A stretch of 48,110 bases of DNA from an uncultured Pelagibacteraceae bacterium (GCA_902622825.1 CACNRH010000005.1:1-48110), one strand, 5' to 3'; positions 34,106-43,039 are shown, numbered from the stretch's first letter. Numbers and translations: made by a program. Notes: a model not told the origin generated them from the letters alone.

Positions 34106-34142
34106 TTTGAATGAAGTAAAAAAATAAATTAAAATATATATT

Positions 34143-34607
34143 ATGCAAAAATTTAAAGATTGGCTACATGATACTGCTACAATTATGTTTCGTGAGGACA
34201 GAAATGATTTTCGTAGTTTACCTAAATCGACCAGGTTATCCATATTATTGCAATTAAGTTTCATTTGGAGTTGTGTATTTTCTATTTATGTTTTTCAATT
34301 TGAAACAATGGCTTTAGGGTTTGCATCAGTAATGTTGGCTCATATTCTTCTAATTTTTGCAGTTTATTGGACTTTCAAACAATTCGGTAGATCGAAAGTT
34401 AAGGATCCCTCTCTACAAGTAGAAGTAAAAGAAGAAAGCTACAGTATGCCTAAACTTATGATTTTTTGTTTGATTGTTTTTATTGTATTTATTTTTACTC
34501 GTGGTCTTATGGTGTTGGATCAAAATGAAAATTCTTACTCTATTCCGTACCAAGGCCCTGATACTACCACTATGGAGAGAATAGAACGATTTTTTCTTAG
34601 AAAATGA
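34143..34607 (+). CDS. Membrane protein of unknown function
   Basis: 154 residues with three hydrophobic segments (about 30-51, 54-77 and 104-124), a charged loop (80-100) and a C-terminal tail outside the last helix. No family recognised. It overlaps the FAH-family gene by four bases and so heads the four-gene unit that ends with the dioxygenase. Confidence 0.7.
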   Translation: MQKFKDWLHDTATIMFREDRNDFRSLPKSTRLSILLQLSFIWSCVFSIYVFQFETMALGFASVMLAHILLIFAVYWTFKQFGRSKVKDPSLQVEVKEESYSMPKLMIFCLIVFIVFIFTRGLMVLDQNENSYSIPYQGPDTTTMERIERFFLRK

Positions 34608-35446
34608 AGTTACTAAGAGTTGGTCCTTGGGGAAAAGAAAAAGTTTGTGCTCTTGATAATCAAAATAAAATTAGAGACCTTTCAAGCCATGTAAATGATC
34701 TTAATCCAGGCACTTTAACCTTGTCTAATTTAACTAGTTGGGCGAAAATAGACTTGGAAAAGCTTCCAGAGATAAATAATAATTTGAGAATTGGATCTTG
34801 CATTAATAAGCCAAGTAATATTTTGTGTATAGGTTTAAATTATTCACTACACGCAAAACAAACGGGGTCTAAACTACCAAAATATCCTATTGTATTTAAT
34901 AAAAGTCCAGATTGCTTACAAGGTCCCTATGACCCAATAAAAAAGAGAAAGACACAAGAAAAACTTGACTATGAAGTTGAGCTCGCTCTTGTAATAGGAA
35001 AAGAAGCGAAAAATGTGAGTGAAGCTAGCGCTCTGGATTATGTATTTGGTTTCTTCATATTAAACGATATTTCAGACCGTCATGTACAAAAAGAAATAGG
35101 TAATGGCCATTGGACACTTGGAAAATCTTGGTGCGCTCCAGCTGGTTCAATTTTAGTGACTAAAGATCACATCAAAGAAGTGAATAATTTAAATTTATCT
35201 TTATCAGTAAATGGAAAAATTAGGCAAAAAGGTAATACAAAAAATATGATATTTAACGTAAATTACTTAATTCATCACATAAGCAAATATATGGTTTTAA
35301 AACCAGGAACTATAATATCAACTGGTACACCTGCTGGTACTGGGATGGAACAGGTACCACCTAAATTTTTACAGGTGGGAGATAAGTTAGAATTAGCGAT
35401 TGATAATTTGGGCAAACAAAATTACGAAATAATTGAGGATAAGTAA
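34604..35446 (+). CDS. Fumarylacetoacetate hydrolase (FAH) family protein
   Basis: 280 residues. The family cleaves carbon-carbon bonds in beta-diketo or oxo acids using a divalent metal. Visible motifs: NYSLHAKQTG, DYEVELALVIGKEAKNV (metal-binding Glu residues), NDISDRHVQ, and STGTPAGTG near the C-terminus. The exact substrate cannot be read from sequence; the family includes 2-hydroxyhepta-diene and acylpyruvate hydrolases. The last base starts the next gene (TAATG). Confidence 0.9.
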   Translation: MKLLRVGPWGKEKVCALDNQNKIRDLSSHVNDLNPGTLTLSNLTSWAKIDLEKLPEINNNLRIGSCINKPSNILCIGLNYSLHAKQTGSKLPKYPIVFNKSPDCLQGPYDPIKKRKTQEKLDYEVELALVIGKEAKNVSEASALDYVFGFFILNDISDRHVQKEIGNGHWTLGKSWCAPAGSILVTKDHIKEVNNLNLSLSVNGKIRQKGNTKNMIFNVNYLIHHISKYMVLKPGTIISTGTPAGTGMEQVPPKFLQVGDKLELAIDNLGKQNYEIIEDK

Positions 35447-36072
35447 TGTGCGGTAGATACGCAGTGAAAAAATCAACTTTAATAAAGACAAACGCTCTTG
35501 TAAAAAAAAATATAAATGTTGATTTAGATCAAGATAATTTTAATTGTTTTCCAGGTGGCAAGTACCCAGTGTTAAAATCAGCAACAAACGGTAAATATAT
35601 GGAAATGAATATTTGGGGATTGAAATATTCTTGGATGTCAAAAGAATTTAGGAGTTTGCATAACGCTAGACTAGAGGGAATAGAAAAAAAGATAAGTTTT
35701 AAAAAATTAGTTATTAATTCAAGAGCTGTAATTCCATGTTCAGGATATTACGAGTGGAAAAAAATAGAAAACAAAAAAATTCCTTTTTTTTTCTCCAACA
35801 TTAGTGAGCAAGATATTTTTTTTGCAGGGATCCATGATAATGGACAATTCTGTATTATCACACGTGATGCAACAAAGGAAAATTCAGAAATACATCACAG
35901 ACAGCCTGTAATCCTTCCAAAATCACAAATAAATAATTATTTTAACCTTAACAACAATGCTGTAGAATTTTTAAATGGTATTAAACCTCCGGAATTGAAA
36001 TTTCATGAGGTATCGACAGAAGTTAATAATCCTGCTAAAAATGATGCTTTATTGATTAACCCGATAAATTAA
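35446..36072 (+). CDS. yedK: SRAP/YedK (HMCES) abasic-site protein
   Basis: Forms a DNA-protein crosslink with abasic sites in single-stranded DNA through Cys2. 208 residues. MCGRY gives the catalytic C2 after Met removal; N73 (NARLE), E103 (SGYYEWKK) and H151 (HRQPVIL) complete the active site. All key residues are intact. Position between an FAH hydrolase and a dioxygenase gives no functional clue. It ends one base before the dioxygenase. Confidence 0.94.
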   Translation: MCGRYAVKKSTLIKTNALVKKNINVDLDQDNFNCFPGGKYPVLKSATNGKYMEMNIWGLKYSWMSKEFRSLHNARLEGIEKKISFKKLVINSRAVIPCSGYYEWKKIENKKIPFFFSNISEQDIFFAGIHDNGQFCIITRDATKENSEIHHRQPVILPKSQINNYFNLNNNAVEFLNGIKPPELKFHEVSTEVNNPAKNDALLINPIN

Positions 36073-36879
36073 ATGAACAATTTACATGTTTCACCAGGAA
36101 AAAATAACGTTGGAGCTTATCTAAATGAATTAAATTTAAATAAGTTGCATCAAGCAGCGACTAAGAAAATTAGAGATATATTGGATACATATGGGGTTAT
36201 TTTTATAAGAAATCAAAATTTGAGCTCCGAAAAATATCAAAACTTTGCAAAATCAATTGGAGAATTAGTTGAATATCCAAGATTAAAAGGTTTAAAGGAC
36301 TATCCCTTCATAAATGTTCTGGAGCGTAAACCTACGGATAAAAGTATTGCCTTTGGTGGTTCATATTTACATCAAGATACCTCTTACTTAGCGAAAAATC
36401 GCCCGAGATATACTATGTTAATGGGAATAGAAATTCCTAAAGGTCAGGGAAACACAATTTTTTCCTCTGGTTTTAACGCTTATAGAAAGCTTCCAGATAA
36501 TATTAAAAAAAATATTAAGGATGCTATAGGTATTTTTTCATCTGCTGGACCAATATCAAAAACACGTAGAGAGTTAGAGGCGCGGGCAGGAGTAAAATCA
36601 GCTAAAGTGCTCGAGGCTGAACACCCAATTGTACATGAAGTTAATGGGCAAAAATCTCTTTATATCTCACCTGGTCATCTCATGAAAATAATAATTAACG
36701 GAAAAGAAGATGAAGACTTAAAAAAATATTTAATAAATCATGTGAATAAAGAAGAGTTTATATTTTCTTATGAATGGGGAAAGGGTGATGTAGTAGTTTG
36801 GGATAATTTGACAGTAATGCACAAAGCTAGTGAAATTAAAAATTGTACAAGGATTATGCATCGTATAACAATTAAATGA
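36073..36879 (+). CDS. TauD/TfdA family Fe(II)/2-oxoglutarate dioxygenase
   Basis: 268 residues. The 2-His-1-carboxylate iron site is visible: H100-Q-D102 (LHQDTSY) and distal H250 (TVMHKAS), with the 2-oxoglutarate-binding Arg probably R260 or R264. Relatives oxidise sulfonates, chlorophenoxyacetates or small acids; the substrate here is unknown. Last gene of the 34.1-36.9 kb unit, one base from the convergent purK. Confidence 0.9.
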   Translation: MNNLHVSPGKNNVGAYLNELNLNKLHQAATKKIRDILDTYGVIFIRNQNLSSEKYQNFAKSIGELVEYPRLKGLKDYPFINVLERKPTDKSIAFGGSYLHQDTSYLAKNRPRYTMLMGIEIPKGQGNTIFSSGFNAYRKLPDNIKKNIKDAIGIFSSAGPISKTRRELEARAGVKSAKVLEAEHPIVHEVNGQKSLYISPGHLMKIIINGKEDEDLKKYLINHVNKEEFIFSYEWGKGDVVVWDNLTVMHKASEIKNCTRIMHRITIK

Positions 36880-37932
36880 TTAATCTTTTAAAATTGTTAA
36901 GTGTCCCATTTTACGGCCAGGCTTAATTTCTTTTTTTAAATAATCGAAAAAAAATTCATTCTTTTTAAAACTTTTGTTTCTGTATTCTTTTATTTCATCA
37001 CCTAAAATATTAGTCATAGTTGCATTGGAAATTTTTTTATTTTCAACAAATCCTAGTCCACAAATAGCTCTGACATGGTTTGTAAACTGACAAATTTTAT
37101 AACTATTAACGGTGTGCCACATTCCATTATGACATCTATTACACCATTCTAAAAAGTAAAGATCCCCTTTTTGATCAATCATAAATTCTATATTTAATGT
37201 TCCTACATAATTAAGTTTCTCCGCAAATTTTATTGCAATATCTTGAGATTTTTTAAATATTCTCTCATTTATATTTGCTGGTATTTTTGACTCTCGAAGT
37301 ATACCTTGTTCATGTCTATTTTCAGATGGCTCAAAAATTGAAATTTTCCCATCTTTAAATCTTGTTACAGCTACGGAAATTTCTTGTTTAAAGTTTAGAA
37401 ATTTTTCTAAAACAAACTCTTTATCAAAATCTAATTTTTTATCGATATCATCTATTGATTTTAGTCTGTATTGTTGTTTACCATCATAACCTCCTGAAAC
37501 AGACTTTAATATACAATTACCATACAATTTTATTCCATCTTTTAGTTCGTCTAATGATTTTATACTTTTCCATTCTGTAGTTTTTATACCAAGCTCACTA
37601 GCAAATTTTTTCTCTAATATTCTATTTTGAGCAATTTTAAGGGTATCCGGAGAAGGATGAACTTCTTTCACATCAGCAATAGATTTTAAAATTTCGTAAT
37701 CCAAGTTTTCAAAAGCATAAGTACATAAGTCAATTTTTTTTACAAATTTTTCTATAACCCCTTTGTCGTTTAAATTGGCGCATATAAATTCATCTGCATA
37801 ATGTTTTGCAGGACCATCTTTATCATTTGTAAGAACTATAGTTTCTATTCCACCAATTTTTTTTGCAGATTTTATAAGTTGAGTTTCTAATTGACCGCTA
37901 TATAAAATTCCAAGCCTAATTTCCTTGGACAT
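36880..37932 (-). CDS. purK: 5-(carboxyamino)imidazole ribonucleotide synthase
   Basis: ATP-grasp enzyme that makes N5-CAIR from AIR and bicarbonate. 350 residues: Rossmann-like N-terminus (RLGILYSGQL), ATP-grasp core with CILKSVSGGYDGKQQYRL, EKFLNFKQEISVAV, and the family signature FLEWCNRCHNGMWHTV, which has NPRxHNSGHWT in typical enzymes, so it is altered here. It follows purE with a one-base overlap, the standard purEK pair. Confidence 0.94.
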   Translation of the reverse strand: MSKEIRLGILYSGQLETQLIKSAKKIGGIETIVLTNDKDGPAKHYADEFICANLNDKGVIEKFVKKIDLCTYAFENLDYEILKSIADVKEVHPSPDTLKIAQNRILEKKFASELGIKTTEWKSIKSLDELKDGIKLYGNCILKSVSGGYDGKQQYRLKSIDDIDKKLDFDKEFVLEKFLNFKQEISVAVTRFKDGKISIFEPSENRHEQGILRESKIPANINERIFKKSQDIAIKFAEKLNYVGTLNIEFMIDQKGDLYFLEWCNRCHNGMWHTVNSYKICQFTNHVRAICGLGFVENKKISNATMTNILGDEIKEYRNKSFKKNEFFFDYLKKEIKPGRKMGHLTILKD

Positions 37933-38405
37933 TATTTAGGTTTTTTCTTAATTGATTTTCTCACCCGCTCTCTAAGTTTTGCCAATTTCAGTGAGATTTT
38001 CTCGTCATTGGTAGATAAGATAGAAGCAGCAAGATAGGCTGCGTTTTCAGAATTGTTTATTTGCACAGTTGCAACTGGAATTGGTTTAGGCATTGAAACA
38101 ATACTTAATAATGAGTCTAATCCTTTTAAACTTTTTGTTTCAACAGGTACCCCAATTACAGGCAAGGTGGTATTGCTAGCAATCATGCCAGGTAAATGAG
38201 CCGCGCCTCCTGCAGCGCAAATTATGACTTTAAATCCCTCTCTATGAGCAAATTTAGCTGTTTTTATCATTAAGTCACTTTGTCTGTGAGCTGAACATAT
38301 TCTGCTTTCAAACCTTATATCAAGATTCTTCAAAACTTTTTCGCTTTTTTTGACTACTGGATAATCGGATTGACTACCCATTAAAATTAATACTTTGTTT
38401 TTCAC
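37932..38405 (-). CDS. purE: 5-(carboxyamino)imidazole ribonucleotide mutase
   Basis: Moves the carboxyl group of N5-CAIR to make CAIR. 157 residues, class I PurE. MGSQSDYPVVKK (usually SDWxxM), SAHR (39-42) and AGGAAHLPGMIAS are the active-site signatures. Head of the purEK unit. The start is close to a 276-base gap that separates it from ybgC. Confidence 0.95.
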   Translation of the reverse strand: MKNKVLILMGSQSDYPVVKKSEKVLKNLDIRFESRICSAHRQSDLMIKTAKFAHREGFKVIICAAGGAAHLPGMIASNTTLPVIGVPVETKSLKGLDSLLSIVSMPKPIPVATVQINNSENAAYLAASILSTNDEKISLKLAKLRERVRKSIKKKPK

Positions 38406-38681
38406 AAATTAATGTAACAATTTTATAGATAAAAACAATATTGTGGTGAAAATAACATGTTAATTGCTAAAATTTAGCTCTAAATCCTGTATATTTTGGG
38501 GAGTTTTGTAATTCAAAAATTGAAATTTTTTTCGCGATTAGATTTTTGGGTTTAGATTTTATTTTTTTTTGCTTCTGTATTTTCATAATTCAATATTAAT
38601 ATATTATTTAGGTATGTAGAATATTTAATTCTGCATATCTCTATTGTTAATTAGTAATCAAGACAAATCTATGGCAAAATC
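38406..38681. other. 276-base intergenic region between purE and ybgC
   Basis: No open frame of useful length. It is T-rich on the plus strand. The only structure is a hairpin at 38610-38640 where AGGTATGTAGAAT pairs with ATTCTGCATATCT (13 pairs, two G-T) around ATTTA. It lies 41 bases past the ybgC stop and may end that transcript, although the G-T pairs favour the plus-strand RNA. The purE promoter must also lie here. Confidence 0.5.
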
Positions 38682-39080
38682 TTAATTTATTTTTGATAAA
38701 AGTTCTTTTGGAAGCTTTTGAATAGATCCATTTCCCTTTACAACCGCTAGTTCCACCTCTGATGTAAACAGTAGTGTATCTTTAATTTTAATATCCTGTT
38801 TCAAAGTTAGCCTCACTGCAGAACTCTTCAAAACATTTGTGATGACAGTGATATTATCCTCAAATTTAGCTGATTTTAAATATTTTGCATTGATTGCCGT
38901 AACTACAAAAATTACATTAAATTTTTCCTTTAATTCTTTGTGCTTTAAGCCCAAAACCTCATATATCATTTCTGACCTAGCTCGCTCGGTAAACTTTAAA
39001 TAGTTAGCATAGTATACAACCCCACCCGCATCTGTATCCTCATAGTATATTTTTACATTAAATTTATAAGATTTCTCCAT
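38682..39080 (-). CDS. ybgC: YbgC-type acyl-CoA thioesterase
   Basis: Hotdog-fold thioesterase, commonly beside or linked to the Tol-Pal system, acting on acyl-CoA or acyl-ACP. 132 residues from the ATG at 39080; upstream in-frame codons to 39164 do not look like part of the family. The signature YYEDTDAGGVVYYANYLKFTERARSE (catalytic Asp in TDAGG) is complete. No tol genes are nearby in this window. Confidence 0.92.
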   Translation of the reverse strand: MEKSYKFNVKIYYEDTDAGGVVYYANYLKFTERARSEMIYEVLGLKHKELKEKFNVIFVVTAINAKYLKSAKFEDNITVITNVLKSSAVRLTLKQDIKIKDTLLFTSEVELAVVKGNGSIQKLPKELLSKIN

Positions 39081-39186
39081 AAAGTAAAATTTAACATGGA
39101 TTTCAGAGTTTGAGCAAATATTTATTCTCATATTTTGAACACTATTATGACATTCAAAATACAAATATTAATATTACGTAGTTGTT

Positions 39187-39252
39187 ATGAGTAATTTTTT
39201 AAAAAGATTAAAAAAACTTTATAATTTTGTATTTCCAAAGGAGGTTGGTTAA
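39187..39252 (+). CDS. 21-residue upstream frame before the lipoprotein gene
   Basis: ATG to TAA frame, MSNFLKRLKKLYNFVFPKEVG. It ends two bases before the lipoprotein start and overlaps its AAGGAGG ribosome binding site. Basic, amphipathic. It could be a leader peptide that couples translation, or chance. Confidence 0.25.
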   Translation: MSNFLKRLKKLYNFVFPKEVG

Positions 39253-39254
39253 TT

Positions 39255-39455
39255 ATGAGAATACTTTCTATTATAATGTTAAGTTTGATGTTGGTTAATT
39301 GTGCTGGAGGGAACGTTGCTAAAATTAAGTTTGGAAAACGTTGCACAGCTGCAGACGCAAAAGGAAATTTTGAAGCTTCCTACGTTTGGTTTGTTAGTAA
39401 AGAAAGCTTAAATCAATTTGACAAGCGTATAAACAAAAATAACTGCGATAGTTAA
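39255..39455 (+). CDS. Small putative lipoprotein
   Basis: 66 residues. A hydrophobic signal (1-16) ends at L-V-N-C-A-G; the Cys at 16 is the lipidation candidate, although Asn at -1 is atypical for a lipobox. The mature part (CAGGNVAKIKFGKRCTAADAKGN) has no known domain. An AAGGAGG seven bases upstream sets the start. A strong hairpin follows, so it is probably a single-gene transcript. Confidence 0.72.
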   Translation: MRILSIIMLSLMLVNCAGGNVAKIKFGKRCTAADAKGNFEASYVWFVSKESLNQFDKRINKNNCDS

Positions 39456-39482
39456 TTTTAATTAGTAAAATTTCTAAATTAT

Positions 39483-39516
39483 GATAATAAGGGATATGCC
39501 TTTATCCCTTATTATC
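39483..39516 (+). terminator. Hairpin after the lipoprotein gene
   Basis: GATAATAAGGGATA at 39483-39496 pairs perfectly with TATCCCTTATTATC at 39503-39516, a 14-bp stem with a six-base loop, 28 bases past the stop. No long T-run follows, so termination may be partial or rho-assisted. Confidence 0.75.
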
Positions 39517-39557
39517 CTTCGAAAAATCAAAGAAAATACCAAAAAAAATAAAAAGTA

Positions 39558-40655
39558 ATGAGACTTTTATTTTATTTTGTAATACTTAATATATTGCTTT
39601 CAATTAAAGTTATGGCAGAAAAACCTTATCATCACATATATGAAAATGGCAAATTTATAAAATTTAGAAATTACGAAGGTGCACCAGTAAGAGATAAAAA
39701 TTTCAAATGGTCGTATAAAAAATTTAATGAGGCTAAGAAAAATATTAATGTAATTATTCCAAAAGATTTTATTGTGCCAAGAGAAATTGTTCAAAAAAAT
39801 CTTCAAAAATACAAAAATGATGATTTTATTCTCTGGATCAATCATGCAAGTTTTATATTTAAGTTAGGTGATACAACTATTGTAAGTGATTTAATTACGG
39901 CACCTAATGCGGGACCCCTTTTTTTAGGACCTCGTCGTTATACTCCACCAGCTTTAAAATTAGATCAACTTCCTAAAATTGATTTGTGGATTAACTCCCA
40001 TCTTCATTATGACCATTTGAGCGTAAGCGATATAAGGAATTTTCCTTATAAATCAGCTAAAGTATTAGTTCCTTTAAAAAATGGTTCCTATTTCAAAAAA
40101 AATAATTTTCAGGATGTAAATGAACTTGATTGGTTTGAAACTGTTAAAATTAATAAAGATTTATCTGTAACTTTAGCTCCGAGCCAACATTGGAATAAGC
40201 GAAGCATATTGCCATTTGGGCCAGGAGCAACTGATAAAGCTTTGTGGGGTAGTTTTTTAATAAATTATAAGGGAAAAAAAATTTTTTTTACATGTGATAC
40301 AGGTTATTCGAATATTTACAAAATGATGGGACAGAAGTTCGGAGGCGTGGATGTTATCTTAATTAATACCGGTGCATACGATTTTGAGGTAATCACAGGG
40401 AAAAAAGATTTTTCAATTTTTCACACTAACCCTGAAGAGGCATTACAAGCAGCAAAAGATATAAAAGCCAAAAAAGTAATACCAATGCACTATGGAAGTT
40501 TTCTTCTTGGGTTAGAAGGTAGAAATTCTGAAGGTCCTATAAATGAACCAAGAAATCGTCTTTTAAGAAATGCAAAAAACTACGGTTATACCAAGCAGGA
40601 TATAAAAATTTTTAATATTGGTCAAATATCAAAATTGGATGATCTTCTAAATTAA
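39558..40655 (+). CDS. Metallo-beta-lactamase-fold hydrolase, NAPE-PLD/UlaG-like
   Basis: 365 residues with a probable signal peptide or anchor (1-20). The di-metal site is HLHYDH (H148, H150, D152, H153), with GAYDF and MHYGSFLLG later in the fold. The resemblance is to the branch that includes N-acyl-phosphatidylethanolamine phospholipase D. The signal suggests the enzyme faces the periplasm or is membrane-bound and acts on lipids, which is inference. The 3' end overlaps the convergent lysine-rich gene by four bases. Confidence 0.85.
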   Translation: MRLLFYFVILNILLSIKVMAEKPYHHIYENGKFIKFRNYEGAPVRDKNFKWSYKKFNEAKKNINVIIPKDFIVPREIVQKNLQKYKNDDFILWINHASFIFKLGDTTIVSDLITAPNAGPLFLGPRRYTPPALKLDQLPKIDLWINSHLHYDHLSVSDIRNFPYKSAKVLVPLKNGSYFKKNNFQDVNELDWFETVKINKDLSVTLAPSQHWNKRSILPFGPGATDKALWGSFLINYKGKKIFFTCDTGYSNIYKMMGQKFGGVDVILINTGAYDFEVITGKKDFSIFHTNPEEALQAAKDIKAKKVIPMHYGSFLLGLEGRNSEGPINEPRNRLLRNAKNYGYTKQDIKIFNIGQISKLDDLLN

Positions 40656-41818
40656 TTTAATTTTTTTTGGTATTCCTTATCTATCATAGTTGTAAGTGAG
40701 TCGACCATAGAGTCTGAAAACTTAAATATCTCATTTGATTTGTACTCCTGTGAAAAGATTTTTTCATGATCTGTTTTGTCCTCAACAACAATGTTCGAGT
40801 CGGGATTATTGTCTTTTAAATAAACCAACATAATCCAATTTTCATCACTTTCCTCATCTAGTTTAATAAAAATCTCAGAAGTTTCGTATCTTTTATCGAT
40901 CACTCTCATCAATGACATTTTTTTTGGTAACCATCTCTTGTTAAGTTGAAATATACATGAAACCATACTTCTATAAAAACTTTCCAAAGTATTTTCAATT
41001 TTTTCTCTTGCTAAATTAAACTCGTATTCTTTTTGCAGTAAGTCTTCACGAGTGTCCGTATCTGAAACTTCAATACCCAATTGCTCAATTCTCTCTTTTA
41101 TTTTTTGATCTCTAATAGCTTGATATTTTTGTTTAATTTTATCAATTCTGTGCTGAACCTCTTGATAATTTTCTCTTTCTTGTTTTAAAACATATTTTTC
41201 TAAATTTTTAATCTCTAGAGCTTCTCTATTCCTGAATTGTTCAATTTTTTTCTCAAGTCTAATCTTTTCATAGAATTTTCTTTGCCTATCTGCTTGTTCT
41301 TTTCTTAGTTGGGCTTGTTCAAGTCTTATAAATCTTTTTATGTCGGCCCTACGCTCTTTCCCAAGTTTAATTTCTTCCTGTATTTCAATTTGTTTTTTTC
41401 TAATTTCCTCCTTTTTGATATCTCGAGCTCTCTTAATCTCTTCAGCTTTTTCTTTTTGCATTAATCTAATTTTTTGCTGCCTCTTTCTATCTCTTTCTTC
41501 ATCAATCACCTCTTTAAATGCTTTTATCTTATTTGCAATATTTTGGAAAAAGTTCTGTAATGCCCTATCTAAATCAAATTTGAAATTAATTTTTGGTTTG
41601 ATATTTTCACTAAATCTTATAATTTTTCTAAAAGTGTTTTTTGAATTTTTTGATTTATAGACTTTTTTTCTTTTATTTTTAGTACTTTTTTTTCTCTTCT
41701 TTAGTCTCTTATTTTTTCTTATTTTCTTTTTAATAGGTCTTTTTTTTCTTTTATAAGCTTTCACCCTAGAGGGTTTTTTCACCTTTTTTCTTTTATTTTT
41801 CTTTTTTTTAACAGTCAT
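40652..41818 (-). CDS. Lysine-rich coiled-coil protein, unknown
   Basis: 388 residues in three parts. Residues 1-65 are 60% Lys/Arg (39 of 65) with almost no acidic residues, like a histone-H1-type tail. Residues about 90-265 are a long charged helix, very likely coiled coil. The C-terminal 120 residues form a mixed, more globular domain. No known family is recognisable. No signal peptide. It lies 24 bases downstream of cfa in the same direction and may be co-transcribed. A nucleic-acid-binding or scaffold role is inference. Confidence 0.7.
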   Translation of the reverse strand: MTVKKKKNKRKKVKKPSRVKAYKRKKRPIKKKIRKNKRLKKRKKSTKNKRKKVYKSKNSKNTFRKIIRFSENIKPKINFKFDLDRALQNFFQNIANKIKAFKEVIDEERDRKRQQKIRLMQKEKAEEIKRARDIKKEEIRKKQIEIQEEIKLGKERRADIKRFIRLEQAQLRKEQADRQRKFYEKIRLEKKIEQFRNREALEIKNLEKYVLKQERENYQEVQHRIDKIKQKYQAIRDQKIKERIEQLGIEVSDTDTREDLLQKEYEFNLAREKIENTLESFYRSMVSCIFQLNKRWLPKKMSLMRVIDKRYETSEIFIKLDEESDENWIMLVYLKDNNPDSNIVVEDKTDHEKIFSQEYKSNEIFKFSDSMVDSLTTMIDKEYQKKLN

Positions 41819-41842
41819 GGTAATTTTTGATAAATACCACTT

Positions 41843-43039
41843 TTAAGAATACATGTAATCCCGAGTTTTATTTCCTATGTTTATATCTTTATCAAGTAAT
41901 ATTTGGAAATTACATATATCTGTCCATCGGAAGGCAAATTCACAACTTGCAAGATAAAATAGCCACAATCTAAAAAACCTTTCATTAAAATTTTTTGTAA
42001 CTTCATCTTTGTGTTTTATAAATCTATTTTTCCATTCTTTGAGTGTAGAAGCATAATGAATACCCGGTAATATTTCTAAATCAGATAATACTAATTTTGA
42101 GTTCTCTATAGATGGCATCAGTTGGCTTAATGATGGTGAGTAACCAGATGGGAATATAAAAGTGGTAATCCAAGACTGTGGGTCTCTAGGTTTATCGATG
42201 CTTCCAATAGTATGTATAAGTGCTTTACCATCAGGTTTTAGTATATCATATATTTTTTTGAAATAAGTTTTGTAATATTTTCTAGTTACATGTTCCAGCA
42301 TTCCTTTTGAAATAACTTTTGAATACTTTTTTTTTACGTCTCTATAATCTTCTATTTTAAATTGACAAAGATTATCAATCTTTTTATTTCTAGCCAAATT
42401 TTTTGAAAAATCTAATTGAACTTTTGATAAAGTTATTCCATCTACTTTAGCTCCTGTTTTTTCCGCAATAGCACATGATAAACCACCGAAGCCTGAGCCA
42501 ATGTCTAAAACTGTATCGTTTTCTTCAATTCTTAATTTTTTTATTATGTGATTTATCATTGCCTCTTGGCTTTCCTCTAAACTCTTAACATTCTCAGACC
42601 AATACCCACAGCTATATTGATAATGTTTTTTATCTATAAAAATTTTATAAAATTCTGCTGAACTGATATCATAATGATGTTCGACTGAAGCTTTTGAAGA
42701 TTTTCTTGTACTAAAATTTGAAATATATCTCCATACTCCTCTAATCTTTTTTATTGATGATGAAAATTTGTTTATTTCCTTTCGCCCAATATTTTTAAGT
42801 GCAATGTTTAAGAATTCAGATAATGTTCCATTTTTAATTGATATCTCTCCATCTGTGAAACCTTTTCCAAAATAATAATCTGGAAACAATAAAAGTTTAT
42901 ATTCAATAAATTTATTATTTAATTTTAAAGTCAAATTTGGGTTGGAATAAGGGTTTCCAATTTTAACTATCTTTTTGTTATGAAGTTCTAATTTAAAACC
43001 GTCGTCGGTTATGAGCCTATTCAAAAAATTTATTAACAT
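41843..43039 (-). CDS. cfa: Cyclopropane-fatty-acyl-phospholipid synthase
   Basis: Adds a methylene bridge to unsaturated acyl chains of membrane lipids using S-adenosylmethionine. 398 residues, usual length. The SAM-binding motif VLDIGSGFGGLSCAIAEK, HYDISSAEFYKIFID, YSCGYW and VISKGMLEHV are typical of the family. It shares one base with the DapA-like gene before it (TAATG), pointing to one operon. Confidence 0.92.
   Translation of the reverse strand: MLINFLNRLITDDGFKLELHNKKIVKIGNPYSNPNLTLKLNNKFIEYKLLLFPDYYFGKGFTDGEISIKNGTLSEFLNIALKNIGRKEINKFSSSIKKIRGVWRYISNFSTRKSSKASVEHHYDISSAEFYKIFIDKKHYQYSCGYWSENVKSLEESQEAMINHIIKKLRIEENDTVLDIGSGFGGLSCAIAEKTGAKVDGITLSKVQLDFSKNLARNKKIDNLCQFKIEDYRDVKKKYSKVISKGMLEHVTRKYYKTYFKKIYDILKPDGKALIHTIGSIDKPRDPQSWITTFIFPSGYSPSLSQLMPSIENSKLVLSDLEILPGIHYASTLKEWKNRFIKHKDEVTKNFNERFFRLWLFYLASCEFAFRWTDICNFQILLDKDINIGNKTRDYMYS

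Noticed and set aside
41340-41660. 106-codon plus-strand frame rich in Ser/Phe/Ile
   Set aside because: Antisense image of the lysine/glutamate-rich coiled-coil gene.
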